This document shows positions 17,270 through 24,687 of a stretch of DNA of 64,000 nt, one piece after another (the stretch's first letter is position 1; each line of letters begins with the position of its first letter). The notes under the pieces are model-generated. The model made no database searches. It saw only the letters and a program-made list of their open reading frames with translations, and was not told the DNA's origin. Position numbers and translations under genes: made by a program. The stretch covers positions 62,001-126,000 of the forward strand of contig JAUJOZ010000002.1 of NCBI GenBank assembly GCA_030447415.1, in the 5' to 3' direction. The DNA comes from Thermomicrobiales bacterium (lineage in GTDB: Bacteria > Chloroflexota > Chloroflexia > Thermomicrobiales > UBA6265).

Positions 17270-19089
17270 CTACGCCGATTCGTCGGCGAACGCTTCGAGC
17301 CGGGAGACGTACCCGTCGAGGATGTCGTAGGCGCGCTGGACCGGTTCGGGGGAGCGCATGTCGATCCCGGCTTCCAGCAACGCCGGGATCGGGTACTTGA
17401 GCCGCCGGCGCGCAGGAAGTCGAGGTAACGTCGCGCCGCGCCGTCACCCTCCTCCCGGACGCGCGCCGCCAGGGCGGCCGCGGCGGCGATGCCGGTCGCG
17501 TACTGGAAGACGTAGAAGCCGGTGAAGAGGTGTCCAAAGCGCGCCCAGGTGATCCCCATCCGCGCCTCGTCGATGACCACCTCGTCGCCGTAGCCGTCCC
17601 GGTAGAACTCCATTAGCCGCTCGCTCATCCCGTCGGCGGTCAGCGCTTCACCCCGCTCGACCCGCTCGTGGCAGTCGAGCTCAAAGCGGGCCAGGATCGG
17701 CATCGTGAAGAGGTAGCGGAGGTGGTTGCCCATCCGCTCCTCGATGGTCGCAATCGTCCAATCCCGGTCCGCGTCAAGGCCGAGGAGGTACGCGCCGAGG
17801 AGGGCCTGGTGGAAGTTGCTGGCGGTCTCGGCGGCGAACATGCTGTATCGGCCGTACGTCACCGGCTGGGTTTGCCAGGTCAGGTACGAGTGCATCGAAT
17901 GGCCCAACTCGTGGGTCAGGGTACTGACGCTGCCGAGGTCGTCCTGGTAGGTCATGCTGATGAACGGATGCGTGCCGTAAGCACCCCAGCTGAACGCCCC
18001 GCCCCCTTTGCCGACGTTGGCGGCGCGGTCGACCCAGCGGTGGGCGATCCCCCGACGGACCACGCCGACGTACTCCTCGCCCAATGGCGCCAGCGAATCG
18101 GCGATCAACTCGACTCCCGCTCGAACGGGACGTCGGGTGGGGACGGAAGGAGCGGCGCCGTCAGGTCGTAGCCGTGCAGATCGCCCTCCGCCATGCCGAG
18201 GAGCCGGCGACGAACGCGGAAGTAGCGGTGCCAGATCGGGAAGTTCCGCCAGACCGTGGACAGCAGATTATGGAACACCTCCGGCGGGATGGCTTCCGGC
18301 GCCAGCGCGGCTTCCAGGGCGGAACCGTAGCGTCGCGCTCGGGCGTAGAAGACATCCCCCTCGACCCCGCCCGCGAGTGTGGTCGCGAGGTATCGGCCAG
18401 GGCGAGATAGCCGTCGGCGGACGACTCCCACGCTTCCCGGCGAACCCGCCGGTCGGAACTGCGCAGGTAGTGGAGCAGGTTGCCCTGGGCCAGCTCCACC
18501 TCGGCGCCGGTTTCGTCCCGAATCGGAGCGAAGCGGAGGTCGCCGTCTTCGAGCACGCCGTGGATCGTTTGCGGTGCGGCCCTCAGGTCGCCCGCCTGGG
18601 CTAATACCTCCTCGACCTCGGCTGACCGGACATGATCGCGCCGGCGCTCGATCCGCTCAACGAGGTGCCGGTACGGTGCCAGGCTCGGTTCCTCCTCGAA
18701 GAAGGCCGCCGTTTGCTGCTGGGGATTGCCAGCATCTCTGACTCGAAGAAGGCGCGTGCAGCGGCGAAGCGAGTCTGGAGACCGCGCGCGCGGTCGGCCA
18801 GCGCGGCGTAGGCGGGGTTGGTCGCGTCCTCCGACCGGCGGAGGTCGGCGTAGACAACGACCCGCCCGACCTGCTCCGCGATGGCGTCTTGGAGCCGGAG
18901 CGCGGCCAGCAATGTCGCCGCCGACTCCCCTAGGCGGCCACGATCGCGCTCCTGTTCCGGCAGTCGCTCCTCCGCGGCCGGGAACGCCGCCTCCCAGGCC
19001 TCGTCCGTCGGTATTACGCTCTCCTGGTCCCAGCGCTGCTCGAGCGGCACCTCGTGCCGCGCGGGCACCACCCCGGTCGTCGTTGTCAT
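17270..19089 (-). pseudogene. pepF: Oligoendopeptidase F (M3 family), frameshifted
   Basis: Cytosolic zinc endopeptidase that cuts imported oligopeptides. The start MTTTTGVVPARHEVPLEQRW at 19089 follows AGGAG. In order: an N-terminal helical domain (FAAARAFFESEMLAIP), FHNLLSTVWRNFPIWHRYF, GAFSWGAYGTHPFISM, the zinc motif HELGHSMHS, AAETASNFHQALL, and an ending YVSRLEAFADESA with TAG at 17270. Frames change near 18725, 18390, 18115 and 17410; no conserved block is lost at any of them. The total length fits PepF (about 600 residues). It lies downstream of dppABC on the same strand, which suits a peptide-import role, though a stem-loop at 19111 separates them. Confidence 0.88.
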
Positions 19090-19110
19090 CCGTACACACT
19101 CCTCACACGA

Positions 19111-19138
19111 CACGGGTCCCCGTCGGCGGGGACCCGTG
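19111..19138 (-). terminator. Stem-loop between dppC and pepF
   Basis: A perfect 12-base stem (CACGGGTCCCCG with CGGGGACCCGTG) closes a TCGG loop, 106 bases after the dppC stop and just before the pepF ribosome site. It may end the dpp transcript or control read-through into pepF. Confidence 0.6.
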
Positions 19139-19243
19139 CGCGGTACCGCTACATCCCTGTCGGAGCATCGCACGGTGGCGAGGGCGGTGCCAGCGGACAT
19201 GTCTCGCCTGTCCGCGGGCTCCTAGCCCCTGGCTCCTTGGCCG

Positions 19244-20227
19244 TCAGTCGCCGAGGCGGGGGTCGAAGGCGTCGCGCAGGCCGCTGCCAACGAGGTAGAG
19301 TGCCAGCGTGGTGACGTAGATCATTGCCCCGGGGATGAAGACGTTGATCCAATTGGTCCGGTAAAAGCGCTGCGCCTCGTCGAGCATGTTCCCCCAGGAG
19401 GGGGTTGGGACCTGCACCCCGAGGCCAAGGAAGGAGAGCCCGGCCTCGACCAGGATGAGGACCGGCACGGCCAATGACGCGTAGACCACCAGGATCGGCA
19501 CGACGTTGGGCAGGATGTGGCGGGCGAGGACCCTTGCCGGGGTGGCGCCGACAACGCGCGCAGCCTCGACGTACTCCCGTCCGCGCAAAGAAAGGACCTC
19601 GCCGCGAACGATGCGGGCGATGCCGGGCCAGGAGACGATGGCCAGGACGAGGGCCAGTCCGGTGGGACCGGGGGAGTAGAGGGTGGCCACGAGGATGAGC
19701 AGGGGCAGGCTGGGGATCGAGAGGACGACATCGACCGACCGCATGATCACCGCGTCGATCAGGCCGCCGAAGTAGCCCGAGATCAGCCCCATGGTGCCGC
19801 CAATCGCCAAGGTCGAGAGCGTGGCGAGGACGGCGATGCGGAGAGACACGCGGCCCCCGTAGGCCAAGCGCGTCAGAATATCGCGACCATTGCCGTCACT
19901 GCCGAGGATGTAGCCATTGGTGAGCGGCGGCGTCAGCTTGTCGGGCAGGTGGTTTTCATGGGGGGTGAACCCGGTGACGTAGCGAGAGACGAGGCTGGCG
20001 CTCAGGACGAAGAGAACGATGATGGCGAGGATCCCCAGGGAGACGACGGCGACGCGGTTGCGGCGGAAGCGTCGCCACGACCGACGCCAGAAGCCGGGCG
20101 TCTTGCGTAGCTCAGTCCGATCGAGAACGCCGCGCGCGGTACGGTCCGGGGCGCGCTGTCTCTCCTGCTCCTGGGGGAGCGAGGTCGGCTCGACGCCAAG
20201 CGCGTCTGACGGCTGGACCTGGGCCAT
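19244..20227 (-). CDS. Peptide ABC transporter permease, DppC type
   Basis: A 327-residue inner-membrane permease. A roughly 60-residue cytoplasmic N-terminus ends in RRFRRNRVAVVSLGILAII (first helix). The family motif appears as YILGSDGNGRDILTRLAYGG, the ATPase-contacting loop as LRGREYVEAARVVGATP, and the C-terminal signature as LSFLGLGVQVPTPSWGNML. The last residues, LRDAFDPRLGD, are typical of DppC. It starts 39 bases after the dppB stop in the same transcript. No ATPase gene follows, so the ATP-binding subunits must be encoded elsewhere. Intact. Confidence 0.92.
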   Translation of the reverse strand: MAQVQPSDALGVEPTSLPQEQERQRAPDRTARGVLDRTELRKTPGFWRRSWRRFRRNRVAVVSLGILAIIVLFVLSASLVSRYVTGFTPHENHLPDKLTPPLTNGYILGSDGNGRDILTRLAYGGRVSLRIAVLATLSTLAIGGTMGLISGYFGGLIDAVIMRSVDVVLSIPSLPLLILVATLYSPGPTGLALVLAIVSWPGIARIVRGEVLSLRGREYVEAARVVGATPARVLARHILPNVVPILVVYASLAVPVLILVEAGLSFLGLGVQVPTPSWGNMLDEAQRFYRTNWINVFIPGAMIYVTTLALYLVGSGLRDAFDPRLGD

Positions 20228-20266
20228 GACGGGGGCAACCTCCGCGGTGTGCGAACCGGCGTTCCG

Positions 20267-21235
20267 CTAGTCGTAGCGAATGCGCGGATCGAGGACGGCG
20301 TACATCACGTCCGCGAAGAGATTGGCCGTCATCGTCAGGACGGCGAACATCAACGTGGTGCCCATGACGAGCGTGTAGTCGCGGCGGCTGACCGCTTCCA
20401 GCGTCAACCGGCCGACGCCGTTCCAGGCAAAGATCTGTTCGATGATGACCGCGCCGGCGAAGAGATCAGGCAGCGAGAGCCCGACCAGCGTGACGAGTGG
20501 TAGGAACGCGTTGCGGAAGGCGTGGGCATAGACGACCGCCGATTGCCGCAGCCCTTTGGCCCGTGCGGTTCGGACGTAGTCCTGACCCAGCACCTCGAGC
20601 ATCGAGGAGCGGATGTATGCCGACCAGACACCAATCTGGATCAGCGCGAGCGACGCGACCGGCAGGATCAGGTGCTCAACGCGGTCGAGCAGTCCGCCGC
20701 CGCCGCGCGCGTCGGTCATCCCGCCCACGGGCAGTGAGGGCAGCCCCCACTCGTTGAACTTCAGGGCAAACAGGATGACCAGGAGGAGGGCTAGCCAGAA
20801 GGTTGGCATCGCGAACATCACCACGGCGCCGACGGTCGCCAGGTGGTCGAACCAGGTTTTGTGGCGCACCGCCGCGTAGACGCCGAGGGGGACGGCCAGC
20901 AGCAGCGCGAAGAGGAGCGCGGAGCTCGTCAGCAAGAGGGTGTTCGGCAGGACATTGAGGATGCGATCGCGAACCGGCGTGTAGTTGTACAGCGAGAGGC
21001 CGAGGTCGCCGCGCACGAGGTGGCTCAACCACTGGGCGTACCGCTCCGGCCAGGGCTCGTTGAGACCTAGCTGCTCCGCGATGCGCGCCGCGTCTTCCGG
21101 ACGCGCCCGGGGATTGGCCCGGAGGTTCGAGACGGGGCTCCCCGGCATGAGGTTGCTGACCGCGAAGGTCACGAACGTCACCCCGAGCAGCAGCGGGATC
21201 ATCTGCAGCAGGCGCCGTACGACGTACCTGGTCAT
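20267..21235 (-). CDS. Peptide ABC transporter permease, DppB type
   Basis: A complete 322-residue permease: N-terminal helix RYVVRRLLQMIPLLLGVTFV, a periplasmic region with LRANPRARPEDAARIAEQLG, five more helices, the EAA-type loop DYVRTARAKGLRQSAVVYAH, the motif IIEQIFAWNGVGRL, and the end YAVLDPRIRYD. The last third is clearly homologous to the truncated copy at 1936-2376 (MLEVLGQDY-RTARAKGL is shared). It is the second gene of dppABC on the minus strand and pairs with the DppC just downstream. Confidence 0.93.
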   Translation of the reverse strand: MTRYVVRRLLQMIPLLLGVTFVTFAVSNLMPGSPVSNLRANPRARPEDAARIAEQLGLNEPWPERYAQWLSHLVRGDLGLSLYNYTPVRDRILNVLPNTLLLTSSALLFALLLAVPLGVYAAVRHKTWFDHLATVGAVVMFAMPTFWLALLLVILFALKFNEWGLPSLPVGGMTDARGGGGLLDRVEHLILPVASLALIQIGVWSAYIRSSMLEVLGQDYVRTARAKGLRQSAVVYAHAFRNAFLPLVTLVGLSLPDLFAGAVIIEQIFAWNGVGRLTLEAVSRRDYTLVMGTTLMFAVLTMTANLFADVMYAVLDPRIRYD

Positions 21236-21265
21236 GGCCCGGTCCCCCTCGAGACAGCGAGGGCA

Positions 21266-21301
21266 GGTAGACGCCCGCCCACCGCGAGGCGGGCGTCTAC
21301 C
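21266..21301 (-). repeat. Intra-operon stem-loop between dppA and dppB
   Basis: A perfect 14-base stem (GGTAGACGCCCGCC with GGCGGGCGTCTACC) and 8-base loop. It starts 13 bases after the dppA stop on the minus strand. Such hairpins commonly protect binding-protein mRNA or attenuate permease genes, which would give more DppA than DppBC; that role is inference. Confidence 0.65.
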
Positions 21302-21313
21302 GTTGCGTGTCGG

Positions 21314-23071
21314 CTACTCCTCGATCCAGACGTAGCTAAGGCCCGGACCGAGCGTCGACCATGGGCCGGGGAAGACGTTGTGCAACCGCGCGCTGTAGGC
21401 AACGATCGCCTGGCTGAAGTAGATGACGACGACCGGCAGCTCCTCGTTGACGATGTTGCTCGCCTGGATGAGAACCTCGGCGCGGCGCTCGTCGTCGAAC
21501 TCCCGCCGCGCCTGCTCGTGGATCTCGTCCAGCTCCAGGTTGCAGTACTTCATGTCATTGAACCCGGTCTGGTACTGGTCGCAGCCGAACATCGCATCCT
21601 GGATGAAGGTCGCGTCCCAGTTGAAACCGTAGAGGGCCACCTCAAAGGTCGGCTCGGTGGTGGTCGCTTCAATCAGCGCGGTGAACTCCAGCGACCGCGG
21701 TGTCATCGCGACGCCGATCTCCCGCCAGGCATCTTGGAAGTAGGCGACCATCTGGTCGTACGTCGGTGAACCGGAGGGGTAGAGGAACTCGAACTCCAGC
21801 TCCTCACCGTCCTTGTCGACGATGCCGTTGCCGTTCGTGTCGGTCCAGCCCGCATCGGCGAGCAGCTGCTTCGCCTTCTCCGGGTCGTAGGTGTATTCGG
21901 TTTCGATGCTTTCCGGGTCGTAGGCGTACGAGATGGTCGGCTGGGTGCCGCGGGCGACTTCCGCGTAGCCAAGCAGGATGTCGTTGACGATCGCCTCGCG
22001 GTCCAGGGCGTAGACGAGCGCCTGGCGGACTCGGGCGTCTTGCCACTTCGTCGTCGTCTCGGGGTTCAGGTTGTACTCGAAATAGACGAAGCTCTGGGTG
22101 GAGTAGGTCTCGATCTTGACCCCCTCGGCACCCTCGACGGCGGCGACGTCGGCCGGCTCCAGCCCGGCGAGGTCGACCTCGCCGTTGAGCAGCGCGTTGA
22201 CGATCGCTTCCTGGTTCGGCCAGACCCGGTAGACGTAGCTGTCGATGTGCGGCATCACGTCGTAGTAATCGTCGTTGCGGACGAGCGTGACGCTCTCGCC
22301 CTGCTTCCACTCCTGGAGCTTGAAGGGGCCTGAGCCAATGACGCGGGCGGGGTCCTGACCGGTGCTGGCCGGGTCTTCCTTCCACGCCTCGTGCGGGACG
22401 TTCTCCCAGACATGCTTTGGGACGACCCACGAGACGAGCTCGTAGAGGAAGCTGACGAGCCGGTCCTTCGCCACGACCTCGATGGTGTCCTCATCGATGG
22501 CCCGGTAGGACGCGACCGCGTTGTTGAACCCCGTCGTGTAGGTGCTGGCCGTCGCCTCATCGGCTTGGGCGTCAAAGCTGAAGATGACGTCGTCGGCCGT
22601 GACGTCGGTGCCGTCGTGCCACTTGGCCTCTTTGTTGAGGTAGAAGGTGTACGTGATGCCGTCGGGGGCAATCTCCCAACGGTCCGCCAGCCCCGTCGGC
22701 GCCGGCTGCCCGGTGCGCGGGTCGCCACCGACGAGTTGCTCGTAGATCTGCCCCAAGACGGCAAACGTAGCCGACTCCTCCGCGAGGAGGGGGTTCAGGG
22801 TCTGGATGTCGGACGTCCCGGAGTCGATGAAGGTGCCGCCCTGGTTCTGGGCTTCCTCGATGGGGAACGCCGCTTCGATCTCGGCCCGCATCTCCTCGCG
22901 GGTCGGGGACTTGATCACCTCGCCCGCGGTCGGCGACGCGGCGATCGAGGCGTCCGGGGTCGCGTCCTGGGCGGCGACCCGCGCGAGCGGGAGTAGCGCC
23001 CCGAGCACCATGGCGCCGACCATCACCAGCAGCCAGCCGACGTACCCGGCACGCGGCGTTCGTCCTCGCAT
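21314..23071 (-). CDS. Peptide ABC transporter substrate-binding protein, DppA/OppA type
   Basis: A 585-residue exported family-5 solute-binding protein. The signal peptide (GWLLVMVGAMVLGALLPLARVAA) is followed by QDATPDASIAASPTAGE and a roughly 50-residue acidic lead-in. Recognisable blocks are IQTLNPLLAEES, LADRWEIAPDGITYTFYLN, KWHDGTDVTADDVIFSFDA, IGSGPFKLQEWKQGESVTLV and VRQALVYALDREAIVNDILL. There is no lipobox Cys, so it may be held by its signal anchor or be free outside the membrane. It delivers peptides to the DppBC permeases encoded next. A promoter and 5' leader hairpin lie upstream (23136-23199). Confidence 0.93.
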   Translation of the reverse strand: MRGRTPRAGYVGWLLVMVGAMVLGALLPLARVAAQDATPDASIAASPTAGEVIKSPTREEMRAEIEAAFPIEEAQNQGGTFIDSGTSDIQTLNPLLAEESATFAVLGQIYEQLVGGDPRTGQPAPTGLADRWEIAPDGITYTFYLNKEAKWHDGTDVTADDVIFSFDAQADEATASTYTTGFNNAVASYRAIDEDTIEVVAKDRLVSFLYELVSWVVPKHVWENVPHEAWKEDPASTGQDPARVIGSGPFKLQEWKQGESVTLVRNDDYYDVMPHIDSYVYRVWPNQEAIVNALLNGEVDLAGLEPADVAAVEGAEGVKIETYSTQSFVYFEYNLNPETTTKWQDARVRQALVYALDREAIVNDILLGYAEVARGTQPTISYAYDPESIETEYTYDPEKAKQLLADAGWTDTNGNGIVDKDGEELEFEFLYPSGSPTYDQMVAYFQDAWREIGVAMTPRSLEFTALIEATTTEPTFEVALYGFNWDATFIQDAMFGCDQYQTGFNDMKYCNLELDEIHEQARREFDDERRAEVLIQASNIVNEELPVVVIYFSQAIVAYSARLHNVFPGPWSTLGPGLSYVWIEE

Positions 23072-23135
23072 CGCCTGTTCCTCCCTGGTGGATACCGTCG
23101 CTTTGCCCGCGCGACGTCTCTAAACGTCCGCGGCC

Positions 23136-23159
23136 CGCGGCGGGGACGCCCCCGCCGCG
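23136..23159 (-). promoter_or_regulatory. Leader hairpin of dppA mRNA
   Basis: A 10-base GC-only stem (CGCGGCGGGG with CCCCGCCGCG, loop ACGC) between the predicted dppA transcription start and its ATG. It could affect translation or mRNA stability. Confidence 0.45.
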
Positions 23160-23171
23160 CTCAGGCGGTCA

Positions 23172-23199
23172 AGCATACCCAACGCGGACGCCGCGTCAA
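23172..23199 (-). promoter_or_regulatory. Predicted sigma-70 promoter of dppA
   Basis: On the minus strand TTGACG (23199-23194) and TATGCT (23177-23172) are separated by 16 bases, about 95 bases ahead of the dppA ATG. They match consensus at five and four of six positions. Confidence 0.6.
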
Positions 23200-23274
23200 C
23201 CGTGGTGATGATTCGACGCTTCGGTCCATTCCTTCCGCCGCACCATTCACCGTCGCGGCGCGCTCGCGGGTCGC

Positions 23275-23303
23275 TTGACAGGCCCCGGCCGCTCCCCGAC
23301 GAT
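23275..23303 (+). promoter_or_regulatory. Predicted promoter of the MscR-like dehydrogenase
   Basis: A perfect -35 box TTGACA (23275-23280) and GACGAT (23298-23303) have a 17-base spacer, about 75 bases before the ATG. The -10 box keeps only A2, A5 and T6. It faces away from the dppA promoter, from which it is separated by 75 bases. Confidence 0.45.
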
Positions 23304-23380
23304 ACGCGCCCACGACGCGGGGTCTTCAATTGGGCCTCCCCGCATGGGGATTGGACAGCCTTCACCGAGGAGGGGGCGGC

Positions 23381-24505
23381 ATGGCCGAGGCAGCAACGGG
23401 GTCCGGAACCGCGGGCGGAACGATCACGGCGCGCGGCGCGATTGCCCGCGAGGTTGGCCAGCCGGCCAGCATCGAGGAGTTCACGATCGACCCGCCCGGA
23501 CCGGGCGAAGCGCTCGTCCGCATCCTGGCCAGCGGCGTCTGCCATACCGACCTCTCAGTCAAAAACGGGGTCTTCGGGAGCGATTTCTTTCCCGTCCTCC
23601 TCGGGCACGAAGGGGCCGGGGTCGTGGAGCAGGTGGGCGAGGGCGTTGCCAACGTCGCGCCGGGCGACCATGTGATGCTCGCCTGGCGGGCGCCATGCGG
23701 GGCCTGTCGCTTCTGCCTGGATGGGCGGCCGCACCTGTGCGCCGCCAGCCTCAACGCCGAGAAGCGGATGCGGTCGATGGATGGGCAGACGTTGACGCCG
23801 GTGCTCGGCATCGGCACGTTCTGCACCCACACCCTCGTCCACGCCAAGCAATGCGTTCCGTTCGACCCGGCGCTACCGCCCGAGCAGCTGAGCCTGATCG
23901 GCTGCGGCGTAATGACCGGCGTCGGCGCCGCCCTCTACTCCGCCGGGGTCAAGCCCGGCGGCTCGGTTGCCGTCTTCGGATGCGGCGGCGTCGGCGACTC
24001 GGTGATCATGGGAGCCAAACTGGCCGGGGCGACCAAGATCATCGCGGTCGACATCGACCCCCGAAAGCTGGAGTGGGCCAAGGGCTTCGGTGCCACCCAT
24101 ACCGTCAACGCGCGTGAGGGGGATCCCGTCGCCAGGATTAAGGAGCTGACCGGCGGGTTCGGCGTCCAGTATGCGTTCGAAGCTGTGGGTCGCCCAGAAA
24201 CGACCGAGCAGGCAATCTTCTGCCGGGACCTGGCCGGCACGTGCGTCATCATCGGCGTGGCGGGTCCGAAGTCGACGATGGAGCTGGCCCTCGGCCGTTT
24301 CTTCGACCTGGGCGGCATCCTGCGCGTCTCCTGGTATGGTGACTGCCTGCCGACGCGCGATTTCCCGATGCTCACCGAATGGTACCGCCAGGGCCGCCTC
24401 GACCTGGACGGGATGGTCACGCGCGTCATTCCGCTGGAGGAGACCGAGGAGGCCTTCCACGCGATGGAGCGCGGTGAGACGCTCCGCTCGGTGATCCGCT
24501 TCTGA
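23381..24505 (+). CDS. Zinc alcohol dehydrogenase, S-(hydroxymethyl)mycothiol/formaldehyde dehydrogenase-like
   Basis: A 374-residue medium-chain dehydrogenase. Catalytic-zinc ligands are Cys in GVCHTDLS and His in LLGHEGAGVV. The structural-zinc lobe is CGACRFCLDGRPHLC (four Cys). The NAD fold has VFGCGGVGDSVI, with an acidic residue in IIAVDIDPRKLEW that favours NAD over NADP. The C-terminal block SWYGDCLPTRDFPMLTEWY resembles MscR, the thiol-dependent formaldehyde dehydrogenase. It would feed formate to the Fdh system 8 kb downstream; the carrier thiol is unknown. ATG 23381 follows GAGGAGGGGG. Gene intact. A generic alcohol dehydrogenase is the alternative. Confidence 0.88.
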   Translation: MAEAATGSGTAGGTITARGAIAREVGQPASIEEFTIDPPGPGEALVRILASGVCHTDLSVKNGVFGSDFFPVLLGHEGAGVVEQVGEGVANVAPGDHVMLAWRAPCGACRFCLDGRPHLCAASLNAEKRMRSMDGQTLTPVLGIGTFCTHTLVHAKQCVPFDPALPPEQLSLIGCGVMTGVGAALYSAGVKPGGSVAVFGCGGVGDSVIMGAKLAGATKIIAVDIDPRKLEWAKGFGATHTVNAREGDPVARIKELTGGFGVQYAFEAVGRPETTEQAIFCRDLAGTCVIIGVAGPKSTMELALGRFFDLGGILRVSWYGDCLPTRDFPMLTEWYRQGRLDLDGMVTRVIPLEETEEAFHAMERGETLRSVIRF

Positions 24506-24687
24506 AGAGAGCCAGAGGACTGAGGACCGCCGGCAGAGGGCGTAGCGGGCCGGGTCGGATGTTGACCCCCGAGGTCAACCTGCGCTCGCCGTGGGGGCAG
24601 GACTTGTCGTCGCCTCGTTTCGCCCGTGACGGGTCGGTTAGGGACCGGGCGACGCATGCGTCACCCCAACACCCGTCGGTCCTCGGA

